Shown here: one piece after another, positions 12,901 to 22,794 of the stretch | Position numbering within the stretch: the first letter of the stretch is position 1 | Layout of the letters: the number at the start of each line of letters is the position of its first letter | NCBI GenBank assembly: GCA_018398805.1 | Contig: JAGFBZ010000738.1 | Coordinates: forward strand, 923,501 to 987,500 | Length of the DNA: 64,000 nucleotides | DNA from: Hirundichthys speculiger | Taxonomy: Eukaryota; Chordata; Actinopteri; Beloniformes; Exocoetidae | Direction: 5' to 3' | Made by a program: the position numbers and the translations under genes | The notes under the pieces: model-generated | The model's database searches: none | What the model was told of the DNA's origin: nothing | Seen by the model: the letters and a program-made list of their open reading frames with translations, nothing else

Positions 12901-15900
12901 CAGAGAAGAAGAAGACTGGACCAGTACGGCTGGTCTGGAACAGTTTCAGGAGAAAACAGGACTGAGAACAAACCAGCAGACGTCTGGAACCATGATGAGA
13001 CCAGAGACCAGAACCATGTCTGGAGGAGACCAGCAGGAACAGCTCAGACCCACTGAAGCACGGTGGTGGAGGGGTGATGGTTGGGGACCTGGACACCTGT
13101 CAGTCACTGACTGGACCATAACCTCCTCTGAACATTCTGGAGACACATGAACTGAGACTGGGTCATGTGAAAGGACGATGGTCCAATCACAGCAGATCTA
13201 CATCAAGGTTCAAGCCCAGACCTGAACCTGACTCAGATGCTGCGGTGGAGCTTACCTGAGTGAACTGGTGTGAAGAACATCTGACAGGAGAGCAGGAGTT
13301 CCTGCTGCTGAAGGAGGATCTAGCAGCTATGAATGTTGGGTTAGGGGTTAGGGTTTTAGGGGTGAGGGGTTAGGGGTTAGGGTTAGGGGTTTGTGTTAGG
13401 GGTTAGGCCTTAAGGGTTAGGGTTAGGGGTTAGGGGTTAGGGTTAGGAGTTAGGGTTAGGATTGTGGTTTTGGTTTGTGCTGGGTCTCCAGACACGTCCT
13501 GGCTGCCATCAGAGATGTTTGCAGTCAAGTGACCAGAAACACTGTTGTGTGTTGTCAGTGTTGGTGTTGGTCCAGACCCGCCGTCGCTCCAGAATCACCA
13601 CTGCCAGAGTCCTTCTGCTGGGTCCACCAGGTTCTGGGAAGAGCTACCAGGCTGCGCTGCTGTCAGAGAAGTACCAGCTGGTGGACGGTAAACACCTCTG
13701 CTCTGAGCTCTGTTTGAACGTCCCTCCAGAAGCTTTCATCTGATCTGCTGCTGAACTCTTGCCTTTGTGTCTCAGTGTGTTGTGAGCAGGTGCTGAGGTC
13801 TGTAGCAGCGGGTGGTTCTGCTCTGGGAGAGAAGGTCCAGTTGTATCTGGAACAGGGAAGTTCAGGTAAGCAGCCTGCTCGGCGTCTTGATCCTTCATGC
13901 TGAAGTGCTGGGTTCTGGTTCTGACTGATCCTGCTCCAGTTCCAGAACTGCTGGTGCTCCAGGTTCTGGAGGAGCGCCTGAGCCACCTGGACTGCAGCTG
14001 CAGAGGCTGGGTCCTGCACGGGGTCCCCTGTGACATGCAGCTGGTCTGGAGCCTGCATGAGTCCCAGCACCGGCCCAACAGGTACCAAAGCCAGCGCCCT
14101 GCAGGTCCACAGACTGGATCAGAACTCTGATGTCCCCCATACATGAAGAGCGGTTCTGAAGGCTGGTTTTCATCAAACCCCTAGCCAGCCCAGTTAAATT
14201 TGGATGTGAGCTGGTTGAACCACACCCAGCCTCCATTCACTGACTGTTAGAGCTATGGAGGAACTCCCCAGTCACATGACACATAGTTTTCTACAGGGAG
14301 CAACCTGTGGGTCCAGGTAGACCAGAGGCAGGACCAGCAGGGCTGAGATGGTGGCCGGAACCACCACCCTGCCTGGCTTATTTTCTGCTAACCCAGGATG
14401 ATCATTCACACCACTTTATGGATTCTTTTTCATTTTACCTGAACATCCTTGTTTCCATGGTGGTAACATCATCTGGAACGGGTTCTGCTGGGCCTCAGCA
14501 GGGCAGATCTCACACTGCAGCCTCTAGCAGTCGGTAGAGGAACTGCATCCTCTAGCGGTCGGTAGAGGAACTGCAGCCTTTAGCGGTCGGTAGAGGAACT
14601 GCAGCCTCTAGCGGTCGGTAGAGAAACTGCATCCTCTAGCGGTCAGTAGAGGAACTGCAGCCTCTAGTGGTCGGTAGAGGAACTGCAGCTTCTAGCAGTC
14701 GGTAGAGAAACTGCAGCCTCTAGCGGTCGGTAGAGAAACTGCATCCTCTAGCGGTCAGTAGAGGAACTGCAGCCTCTAGTGGTCGGTAGAGGAACTGCAG
14801 CTTCTAGCGGTCGGTAGAGGAACTGCAGCCTCTAGCGGTCAGTAGAGAACTGCATCCTCTAGCGGTCAGTAGAGGAACTGCAGCCTCTAGGGTCTAGAGG
14901 AACTAGCGTCGGTAGAGGAACTGCAGCCTCTAGCGGTCAGAGAACTGCAGCTTTAGGGTAGAGGAACTGCAGCTTCTAGCGGTTGGTAGAGGAACTGCAG
15001 CTTCTAGCGGTTGGTAGAGGAACTGCAGCTTCTAGCGGTTGGTAGAGGAACTGCAGCTTCTAGCGGTTGGTAGAGGAACTGCAGTCTCTAGTGGTCAGTA
15101 GAGGAACTGCAGTCTCTAGCAGTCAATAGAGGAACTGCAGCCTCTAGCGGTCGGTAGAGGAACTGCAGCCTCTAGCGGTCGATAGAGGAACTGCAGCTTC
15201 TAGCGGTTGGTAGAGGAACTGCGGTCTCTAGTGGTCAGTAGAGGAACTGCAGCCTCTAGTGGTCGGTAGAGGAACTGCAGCCTCTAGCGGTCGGTAGAGG
15301 AACTGCAGCCTCTAGTGGTCAGTAGAGGAACTGCAGCTTCTAGCGGTCCGTAGAGGAACTGTTAGATGTAACTAACAACCAGTAGCCATTAAAGATGATA
15401 TGGGTTGTTGAGTGAGAGACCAGTTCCAGGTTGGTCCAGGTTCTGGTTCTACCCAGAGAACAGCTGCTAGACTCTTTCTAGCTCATCAGCATCTTCTCTA
15501 GCAGCAGCTGGATCTTCCTGTCCAGTGACTTTCACCTCTGGTTGTTTCGGTTGCCCGACCACGCAGCTTGTTGATTGGGAGCTGAGGCCTGGCCTGGAAC
15601 CAGCTGGCTGCTCGTGGGCTGAGACTATCTGTGGGCGACCCAGTGACCCAGCGGACCTCCTCGTTTCAGTTCTGTCAGCACATCGTTTCGACAGCAGTAC
15701 TTGAAATGAAGATGTCTGGACAGATTTGACCAGAATTAATATGAAGTAGCATTTATTAGAATCCTAAATTAGCATAAGCTAAGCCAGCCAAGCTAACATA
15801 TCTCTCCGAGGTTTCCAGTCCTGCTTGTTCCAACAATTTTCAACATGGATCTGAGCAGCACGAGGAACCAGAGTCTTTAGAACCACTCTTCAGAAACCCA

Positions 15901-17084
15901 TATGATATGATGGGAGGCTGGTCCAGCTCTTCTTCCACTGTCTCTGGTTTCCTGTGAGGTCAGCTCAGGTGTGGTGGTCAGAGTCTGGTGTTCTGTGGAA
16001 GGGTTGACGTCTTTTCTCCTCTTCCCTCCCTGGCAGGGTTTTCTTTCTGGAGTCCACAGATGACATTTGTCTGGAGAGAATCACTCTGAGAACAACAGAT
16101 CCTGTCACTGGTCAGAGGTCAGTCACCAGTTCAACCAGGACAACTTCTCTAAACCCAGCACACATGTCCACATACACACACCTGTGCACACCTTTCCTGC
16201 AGGTACCACGCCGTGAGCCGACCAGCTCCGAGTTCTGAGGTCCAGAACAGACTGCAGACTCGACCTGAGGACAGAACCGAGGCTGTGACCCAAAGGCTGC
16301 AGCAGTACAGGATGCACATGGCCGCCATGAAGGTAAACACGCCTAGACACACCTCCATTCACACAGCTGTTCATACACCTGGACACACCTGCATTCACAC
16401 AGCTGTACACACCTGTACATACACAGCTGTACACACACCTGCACACACAGCTGCACACACACCTGCACACACAGCTGTACATACACCTGCACACACCTGT
16501 ACACACTTCCATTCACACACCTGCACACACAGCTGTTCATACACCTGGACACACCTCCATTCACACAGCTGTACACACCTGTACATACACAGCTGTACAC
16601 ACACCTGTACACACCTGCACACACACAGCTGTACACACACCTGCACACACCTCCATTCACACAGCTGTACACACACCTGTACACACTTCCACACACAGCT
16701 GTACACACACCTGTACACACTTGCACACACAGCTGTACACACACCTGTACACACTTGCACACACAGCTGTACACACACCTGTACACACTTGCACACACAG
16801 CTGTACACAAAGCTGTACACACCTGCACACTCCTGTACACACAGCTGCACATAGCTGTACACACCTGTCCACAGATGTTCACACCATCTGTGTAGCTGTA
16901 CACAGGTGTCCACACCTGTCCACAGGTGTTCACAGCATCACAGGCTTCCAGCTCTTTCTGGAAATCCCATCAGAACCATGAAATGTGTGTCCAGTCTGTT
17001 TTTCCAGATGCGGTTGACATCGATACTGATCAGGATCCCTCCTCTGTGTTTCTGGCTCTGGAGAGTCACCTGAGCGCTGACTGA
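3974..17084 (+). CDS. ak8: Adenylate kinase 8, 3' ten exons
   Basis: AK8 is a nucleoside-monophosphate kinase with two adenylate-kinase domains in tandem, linked to cilia and the sperm axoneme. Ten exons with GT-AG borders and matching phases are visible: 3974-4030, 7933-8014, 8110-8177, 8255-8455, 13559-13687, 13776-13865, 13940-14081, 16037-16117, 16203-16332, 16995-17084. Domain 1 shows [10 protein letters not shown] and the LID piece LLDPLTTG. Domain 2 shows the P-loop [21 protein letters not shown] and the LID piece DPVTGQR. The protein ends ALESHLSAD at a TGA. About 356 codons are present. The vertebrate protein has about 480, so the N-terminal ~120 residues with the first P-loop must lie left of the window. 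The exon at 8110-8177 is one base short for frame. The last intron (16333-16994) carries a CACA-rich minisatellite. AK8 lies beyond DDX31 in the same orientation, as in other vertebrates. Confidence 0.93.
4810..5105. repeat. Minisatellite, ~24-26 bp unit, C-rich
   Basis: About a dozen head-to-tail copies of AGGTTAGACTACACCCTG followed by a C-run of 4-10. Length variation is mostly in the C-run. It passes directly into the 15-bp array to its right. Confidence 0.93.
5105..6990. repeat. Minisatellite, 15-bp unit, 1.9 kb
   Basis: About 125 copies of a 15-bp unit such as GACTCCTCCAACTCT. Longer higher-order duplications occur: the block around CTTTTCATCCTTCCACTTTG recurs near 6220 and 6390. The period is a multiple of three, so several frames stay open and give Ser-Asp, Pro-Thr-Leu and Glu-Ser rich translations. 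The array lies inside an AK8 intron (4031-7932), and I see no independent evidence of coding. Confidence 0.95.
6991..7932. other. AK8 intron, unassigned
   Basis: Single-copy-looking DNA. Its minus-strand translation around 7353-7814 resembles no family I recognise. It ends at the acceptor of the exon at 7933. No feature is supported. Confidence 0.4.
8110..8177 (+). other. ak8: AK8 exon with 1-base frameshift
   Basis: The upstream exon leaves phase 1 and the downstream exon needs phase 1, so this exon should be 69 nt; it is 68. Read from the acceptor it starts VMLDG and then meets a stop. From GTCTCTGTG onward the next frame gives [18 protein letters not shown], the expected AK helix and LID start. 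The missing base lies at about 8118-8124, in the GACGGGTCTC stretch. A sequencing or assembly error and a real null allele are both possible. Confidence 0.8.
10054..10266 (+). pseudogene. hAT transposase N-terminal BED zinc finger
   Basis: The frame at 10054-10266 reads [17 protein letters not shown] then [20 protein letters not shown] and [10 protein letters not shown]. This shows the CxxC and HxxxH pairs of a BED zinc finger, which in hAT transposases binds the transposon ends. The frame stops at the junction with the nested copy at 10268, and no dimerisation or catalytic domain follows. Confidence 0.8.
10268..10888. mobile_element. Second, 5'-truncated copy of the outer hAT family
   Basis: From GCTCTCTGACAGGCTGGG to GTGAAGACCTTTA the sequence closely parallels the outer element with the inner insert removed (from about 9549 to 11788). 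Lengths agree (about 620 against 616 bp). It lacks the first ~130 bp and its left terminal repeat. The BED frame of its host ends at this junction. Confidence 0.8.
10891..11114. mobile_element. Small hAT-like MITE (224 bp)
   Basis: The ends CAGAGGTCTTCAACCCTGGT and ACCAGGGTTGAAGACCTCTG are perfect 20-bp inverted repeats. The flanks are 8-bp CTTTAAAC (10883-10890) and CTCTAAAC (11115-11122), one mismatch. It has no coding capacity. The MITE at 55153-55382 has similar but more diverged ends. Confidence 0.88.
11123..11440. other. AT-rich interior of the inner hAT element
   Basis: A low-complexity A/T stretch with TAATATTAT-type motifs (about 11140-11340), then repeated AATCGCAATA-like motifs that mirror the subterminal ATCGATTTTT motifs at the left end of the same element. 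Confidence 0.6.
12544..12574. repeat. Telomere-like GGGTTA stretch
   Basis: About five imperfect copies of GGGTTA. The stretch lies exactly where the endonuclease region of the surrounding LINE is missing. Confidence 0.75.
12868..13330 (+). mobile_element. Tc1-like transposase fragment
   Basis: On the plus strand it follows the Tc1-like family order: an [21 protein letters not shown] block, [27 protein letters not shown], then [18 protein letters not shown] and [13 protein letters not shown]. It is riddled with stops. No terminal repeats are visible, and a telomere-like tract begins at its right end. Confidence 0.78.
13338..13465. repeat. Interstitial telomere-like tract (TTAGGG variants)
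   Basis: About 125 bp of GGGTTAGGG and GGGGTTAGGG variants mixed with TTTTAGGGG and GTGTTAGGGG. It lies in the AK8 intron, between a Tc1-like fragment and the exon at 13559. Too degenerate to be a recent telomere. Confidence 0.88.
14505..15362. repeat. 28-bp minisatellite, array A
   Basis: About 30 copies of a 28-bp unit with core CCTCTAGCGGTCGGTAGAGG followed by AACTGCAG. Each unit has a 6-bp inverted repeat (CCTCTA / TAGAGG). The same unit in reverse complement forms the arrays at 41263, 45332 and 52810. It lies in the AK8 intron between the exons at 13940 and 16037. Confidence 0.96.
15363..16036. other. AK8 intron, unassigned
   Basis: Apparently unique sequence with no recognisable coding or repeat features. 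It ends in the acceptor CCCTCCCTGGCAG of the exon at 16037. Confidence 0.4.
16340..16940. repeat. CACA-rich minisatellite, AK8 last intron
   Basis: Irregular copies of ACACACCTGTACACAC and CACACAGCTGTACACAC units of about 26-30 bp. The array starts just inside the donor of the exon ending at 16332. Open frames rich in His-Thr or Cys-Val are by-products. Confidence 0.94.
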
Positions 17085-17152
17085 CACCTGGACTCACCTG
17101 GACAGGAAGATACATTTCCATTTGATGCTGAATTGTAGTTCGTCTGTTTGAG

Positions 17153-17158
17153 AATAAA
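17153..17158 (+). terminator. AK8 poly(A) signal
   Basis: AATAAA 69 bp after the AK8 stop codon, followed by a GT-rich stretch (GTTGTTTGATGGTTGTGTG). A canonical cleavage site context. Confidence 0.8.
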
Positions 17159-17419
17159 AACAAGTTGTTTGATGGTTGTGTGTTTGCTGTTGTCATGGAG
17201 GAGCTCACCTCAGTTATTCAGGACTGGGACATCAGGTCCATGAGACCACCTTCAACTCTGCTTCTGAGAACTTCAGGGAACCAGGTCTGACTGGGAGCAG
17301 GTTTAAAACCCCTCTGGCCCACTATGTTAGGGTCAGAACCCACAGGTACACAAAGTGAGTGTACCTTCCGTAGATTTTGCGTACGTGCGTACATGTATAC
17401 TGTATGTACATATACATGT

Positions 17420-17506
17420 ACATGTACCTCCACATCGTGGTTTTCACCATTCGCGGGGGGGTCACAGCCCCCATTAACCGCAAAGTGTGGGGGATTACTG
17501 TATATG
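17420..17506. mobile_element. Pogo/Tigger-like terminal fragment
   Basis: Reverse-complemented, the right edge reads TACAGTAATCCCCCACAC then TTTGCGG and CCCCGCGAATGG. This pattern of repeated half-motifs is typical of Tigger-type DNA transposon ends. Only one end is clear, and a TA sits at the boundary. Confidence 0.5.
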
Positions 17507-17599
17507 CCATGCTATGGGATGCAGGAGATGTATGGTCTGGACCTTGTGACAGAACAAATTTTAGTGACCAGACCCATTAGAATTTTAATTGATTAACCC

Positions 17600-18425
17600 T
17601 GGTTTAGACTAACTGTGGGCTTTACTGAACAGAAATGTTTTCAATTTAGTTTTAAAGATGGAGGTGGTGTCGGTCTCCTGAACCCAAACTGGTAGCTGGT
17701 TCCAGAATAAAGGTGCCTGGTAGCAGAAGGCCCGTCCTCCAAACCTACTTTTAGATATTCTAGGAACGATGAGTAATCCTGCACTCTGAGAGCGGAGAGC
17801 TCTACTAGGAGCATAACGTGCTATCAGGTCTGGTAGATAACGAGGAGCTAGTCCATTAAGGGCCTTATATGTGAGAAGCAGAATTTTAAACTCAATTCTA
17901 AATTTCACGGGAAGCCAATGGAGGGAGGCTAACACGGGAGAGATGTGATCTCGCTTATGGATTCCTGTCAGCACCCTCGCTGTTGCATTCTGGATCAGTT
18001 GGAGGCTGTTCACCAAGCTTTTCGGACATCCTGCTAACAACGCATTACAATAATCCAGTCTAGAACTGACAAACGCATGGATTAATTTTTCAGCATCACC
18101 CTGGGAGAAGATGCTCCTGATCTTGGAGATATTTCAGAGATGAAAAAAGGCAGTCTGACAAACCTGATTAATCTGCTGCTTAAATGACATATCCTGATCA
18201 AAAATGACTCCAAGGTTTTTCACAGCTGTGCTGGAAGCCAGCGTAAACCAAGTTAATCCATTCCTCAGGTGTTCGGAACCAAACACAATAACATCTGTTT
18301 TATCTGAGTTTAGAAGCAAAACATTAGAGGACATCCAGGACTTAATGTCATTAAGATACCCTTGAAGTTTAGCCAACAGTTTTGCTGGACCTGTTGAGAC
18401 TAGATTTTCCTCACTTTGTCGTCGT
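17600..18425 (-). mobile_element. L2/CR1-group LINE, 5'-truncated
   Basis: On the minus strand this is the C-terminal third of a LINE reverse transcriptase: KLQGYLNDIKSWMSSNVLLL, NSDKTDVIVFGSEH, NLGVIFDQDMSFKQQI, then NSLQLIQNATARVLTG, HISPVLASLHWLPVKFRIEF and FKTKLKTFLFSKAHS. One stop near 18140 breaks the frame. Upstream similarity ends at about 18425, a typical 5' truncation. Confidence 0.88.
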
Positions 18426-18429
18426 GGAT

Positions 18430-19055
18430 CCAGGCCAGATCCAGAACCAGGTCTGGTCTGGTGGTGTCTGAAATGTGATTCTTTTATTTCAGAATCAGAG
18501 TACATTTACCTGAAAGTACTTTACGCTGAGCGTTGTCAGTCCCAGAAGTTGATCTGTAGTTTAGGGGCGGGGCTGCAGACCTGTGGGCGGAGCTGTGGGT
18601 TGATGAGTGACTGCAGATGACTGTCATGTTTAAACATGTTGTTTAACTCAGTGACTGCTCTGCTCAGACACCCTCCAACACTTCAAAGGGACTGTTTGAT
18701 TCAAAACAACTAGGATGAATCCTCCCCAGCGCCGCTCTGGGTCCCAGGGGGGGCTGCGCTCGCCTCTTAATTGACAGCTCTATTTTAAACCTCTGCTGAC
18801 AGCAGGAAGTGGAGCTGGAGGGAACTCATGATGGACGTGGAGCTGCTGCAGGTCTTAGCTGGACCACTGAACAGAAGAAGCCTGCTCCAGGGGAGGACCA
18901 GGTTCTGGAGGAACCAGGATGTTGTTTGGGTCTGAGCTGTGGTCCAGGCACCTTCAGGCCTGCTCTCTCTGTCCCTGAGCCCAGTTCTGGATGAACCTGG
19001 TTGGGTGCAGTCTGCCTTGGAAGATGTTGGTGACATCACGGTGGGTGTGTCCAGT
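18430..19055. other. Intergenic, nothing recognised
   Basis: Contains a GC-rich stretch near 18725-18765. No coding, RNA or repeat family is recognised. In other vertebrates GTF3C4 would be expected somewhere between AK8 and DDX31, and none of its coding blocks is evident. Confidence 0.4.
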
Positions 19056-19059
19056 TCTC

Positions 19060-21005
19060 TCTCAGTCTGTGGGTCAGCTTCAAGATGTGCCACAGGCCAA
19101 CGCGCAGAACGGACAGCGTACACTCGCCGATCAGATACTGTGTGGAGCGGGCCAAACCGGACTCTTTAGTTATTGTCCTTGGAGACTTTAACAAAGTCAC
19201 TCATGAACTCCCTAAATACAGAAAGCTTATTAAATGCCCGACCAGAGAGGAGAAAATTCTGGATCACTGTTACACCACAATCAGAGGTGCTGATCACGCC
19301 GTCCCCCATGCTGCACTGGGTCACTCTGACCATGTCATGGTACACCTGATTCCTGCCTACAGGCAGAAACTAAAGCTCTGCAAACCTGTAGTGCGAACCT
19401 CAAAGAAGTGGACCAGTGAAGCAGTGGAGGATCTCCAGGCGTGTTTGGACTCTACTGACTGGGATGTTTTCAGGACTGCTACCAACAATCTGGATCAGTA
19501 CACAGAGGCTGTGACGTCATACATCAGCTTCTGTAAAGACTGTTGTGTCCCATCACGCACCAGGGTGAGTTACAACAACGACAAACCCTGGGTTCCCAGC
19601 CAAACTCAGACAGCTAAGGTTGGCAAAGGAAGAGGCCTTCAGGAGTGGGGACAAAGACAGATTCAGAGAGGCGAAATACAAGTTTAGCAAGGCGGTGAGA
19701 GAAGCTAAACGACTGTACTCTGAGAAGCTTCAACACCAGTTCTCAGCTAACGACTCTGCGTCTGTCTGGAAAGGGCTTAGGCAGATCACCAACTACAAGC
19801 CTAAAGCCCCCCAATCAATCAACGACCGACGCCTAGCCAACGACCTGAACCAGTTCTACTGTCGTTTTGAAAGACATAGGGACAGTCCTGCAACCATCTT
19901 CCACAATCCCTCCCAACAGCTCCAGCTCCAGTCATCTCCACCAGCGCCCCCCTTAATGGCCCCACCGTTCCCACCCCCCTCAGTGACGACTCTTTGCATT
20001 CATGAGAGGGACGTCAACAAACTCTTTAGGAGACAGAACCCCCGTAAAGCAGCTGGACCGGATTCTATCTCCCCATCCTCCCTGAAGCACTGTGCTGATC
20101 AGCTGTCTCCAGTGTTCACAGATATTTTTAACACCTCACTGGAGACCTGTCACGTACCAGCCTGCTTCAAGACCTCAACCATCATCCCTGTTCCCAAGAA
20201 GCCAAGGACCACAGGACTTAACGACTTCAGACCCGTCGCCCAGACCTCTGTAGTCATGAAGACCTTTGAGCACCTTGTGCTCTCACATCTCAAAGCCATC
20301 ACTGACCCTCTCCTGGACCCCCTGCAGTTCGCCTACAGAGCCAACAGGTCTGTAGACGACGCTGTCAACCTGGCCCTTCATCCTCCAGCACCTGGACTCC
20401 TCAGGAACCTACGCCAGGATCCTGTTTGTGGATTTCAGCTCTGCTTTTAACACCATCATCCCTTCTCTGCTACAGGAGAAGCTCTCCCAGCTGAGCGTGC
20501 CTGACTCCACCTGCAGGTGGATCACAGACTTCCTGTCTGACAGGAAACAGTATGTGAAGCTGGGAAAATGCATCTGGAACTCACGGACCATCAGTACTGG
20601 ATCCCTCCAGGGCTGTGGTCTTTCTCCTCTGCTCTTCTCCCTGTACACTAACAGCTGCACCTCCAGTCACCAGTCCGTCAAACTCCTGAAGTTTGCGGAT
20701 GACACCACCCTCATTGGACTCATCTCTGATGGTGACGAGTTCGCCTACAGGTGGGAGGTTGACCACCTGGTGACCTGGTGCAGCCATAACAGCCTTGAGC
20801 TCAACGCTCTAAAGACAGTGGAGATGGTTGTGGACTATAGGAAGAACTCAGCCCCACCTGCCCCCATCACCCTCTGTGACTCCACTATTGACACTGTGGA
20901 GTCTTTCTGCTTCCTGGGAACTGTCATCTCCCAGGACCTTAAGTGGGAGCTGAACATCAGCTCCCTCATCAGGAAAGCACAGCAGAGGATGTATCTTCCT
21001 GAGGC
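19060..21005 (+). mobile_element. L2/Rex1-group LINE, frameshifted, 3' end replaced
   Basis: It carries the end of the endonuclease ([38 protein letters not shown]) and then the linker. The RT follows: KAAGPDSISPSSLKHCADQL, DFRPVAQTSVVMKTFEHL, DFSSAFNTIIPSLL, STGSLQGCGLSPLLFSLYT and the catalytic FADDTT at about 20693. Frame changes occur near 19650 and 20400. At LIRKAQQRMYLPEAAG (about 21005) the LINE stops and a 60-bp tandem array takes its place. Confidence 0.9.
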
Positions 21006-21685
21006 AGCTGGGTGGCCCGTCTCTGACGGCGTCCACGTTACCCCAGATGTCCTCGGTGGACGTGGTGCTGGGTGGTCCATCTCTGACTGTGTCCACGATA
21101 CCCCAGATGTCCTCGGTGGACGTGAAGCTGGGTGGTCCGTCTCTGACTGTGTCCACGTTACCTCAGATGTCCTCGGCGGACGTGAAGCTGGGTGGTCCAT
21201 CTCTGCATCCACTTTACCTCAGATGTCCTCGGTGGACGTGAAGCTGGGTGTCCCGTCTCTGACTGTGTCCACGTTAGCCCAGATGTCCTCGGTGGACGTG
21301 AAGCTGGGTGTCCGTCTCTGACTGTGTCCACGTTTTCCCCGATTGTCCTCAGTGGACGTGAAGCTGGGTGGTCCATCTCTGACTGTGTCCACGTTACCTC
21401 AGATGTCCTCGGTGGACGTTAAGCTGGGTGTCCTGTCTCTGACTGTGTCCACGTTACCCCAGATGTCCTCAGTGGACGTGAAGCTGGGTGGTCCGTCTCT
21501 GACTGTGTCCACGTTACCTCAGATGTCCTCGGTGGACGATAAGCTGGGTGTCCGTCTCTGACTGTGTCCACGTTAGCCCAGATGTCTTCAGTAAACGTGG
21601 AGCTGGGTGGTCCGTCTCTGACTGTTTTCACGTTACCCCAGATGTCCTCGGTGGACATGAAGCTGGGTGTCCGTCTGTGATTCAT
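21005..21685. repeat. 60-bp minisatellite
   Basis: About 11 copies of a 60-bp unit containing GTCTCTGACTGTGTCCACGT and CAGATGTCCTCGGTGGACGT. It abuts the LINE RT and replaces its 3' end. The unit is a multiple of three, so the LINE frame runs on into it. Confidence 0.95.
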
Positions 21686-21689
21686 ACCT

Positions 21690-22139
21690 CAGGGTTTTTC
21701 TGAATGAACTCTGCTCATCAGCAGCTCGTTTGTTTCAGTCAGAAAATGAACTTTTTGGCTGAAACACATTTAACCAGGTGTGTCCTCGTCCCAGTTCTGT
21801 CCTCTGAGGTAAATGATCCACCATCAGGGTCCAATCAGCTTTTTGATGACGTCATGACCATAAACTTGAGCATAAAATGCTTTCAGACTAGCGCTCTGAA
21901 ACATTATTGATTGTTTTGTCGGTTGTGTTCCACTTCAAATGCAACCAGACGACAGAAAATATAAATTTATGACGCTACAAGTCATTTTTGAACCGTTTAA
22001 AGTCAGGGAAATGTGCGTTAAACACGAGAGTCTCATTGAAGCGCTTTATCAGGAAGGATTGTGATGTATAACATGAAGATAATCGTGTTTATTTCACCTA
22101 AAAACTAAAAATAAACTGAAAACGTTCAAAATCAGACGT
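21690..22139. other. Intergenic upstream of DDX31
   Basis: AT-rich single-copy-looking DNA. No coding features; possibly distal promoter of DDX31. Confidence 0.4.
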
Positions 22140-22241
22140 GAAGCTACTGCGCATGTCTGCGGAATCAGCCGCGGAGGCGTGGCTCCAGTTACGTCACAGG
22201 AAGAAGCGGAAAGCGTGTCTGTGTGTCCGGATAGTTTCACG
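22140..22241 (+). promoter_or_regulatory. Putative DDX31 promoter and non-coding first exon
   Basis: A CpG-containing stretch with CTGCGCATGTCTGCGG (partly NRF1-like, 22148-22163), the bZIP-type site TTACGTCA at 22189-22196 and tandem ETS-like GGAAG / GCGGAAAG at 22199-22213. It ends with a strong donor CACG|GTGAGT at 22241/22242. An acceptor TGTGTGTGCAG at 22784 lies 10 bp before the start codon, so a spliced 5' UTR is likely. There is no TATA box, as expected for a housekeeping gene. Confidence 0.55.
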
Positions 22242-22794
22242 GTGAGTTTTTATTCCAGTAATTTCATGTGTTTGGTTCTTCAGGAAGGTTCCTCTGAACA
22301 CACGGACGGTTGTGTTCGCTGTTCTAAGTTCTCGGTTCGTTGCTGAGTTGGACCGCCGTGGATATTCTCCAGCAGGAGAACTCCACTCAGAAATCTGCGT
22401 ATTTACCATTTTCTTTCCTTCTTGTCCGTGACGCTCGTGCAGACATGTCTGTTATTGACGCTGAACGCCTCGTCACGTGTCAGCCTTTCGTTCGGCTTCA
22501 GTCAGGCTGATCGGACTGCTGTTGTTTTGGTCCGGTAAAGAGCCCGTGGCCATTGACACGTGACGTACATTTAAACATGCCGCCAGGTTCAGCTTGAAGC
22601 TGCTGTTGGACGTGCACGTGTCCAGCAGCAGCCGAGTCGAGCTCTTTAACCCGTTGGTTCTGTTCACGTGTTCACACAGTGGACCTTCCGCTGGATCCGA
22701 CCTGAACTCAGCAATCCGGCGGTTTTTCAGTGAAGTTCGGTGTGAGCGTGAAAGATGGTTAACACCTGTCACCTGTGTGTGCAGCAGCTGTTTG

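Noticed and set aside
13338..13465. True chromosome end or fused telomere
   Set aside because: The tract is short, mixed with non-TTAGGG variants and embedded in an AK8 intron with exons on both sides.
14505..15362. CRISPR-like look of regular short repeats
   Set aside because: Repeats are contiguous with no unique spacers, and the setting is a vertebrate intron.
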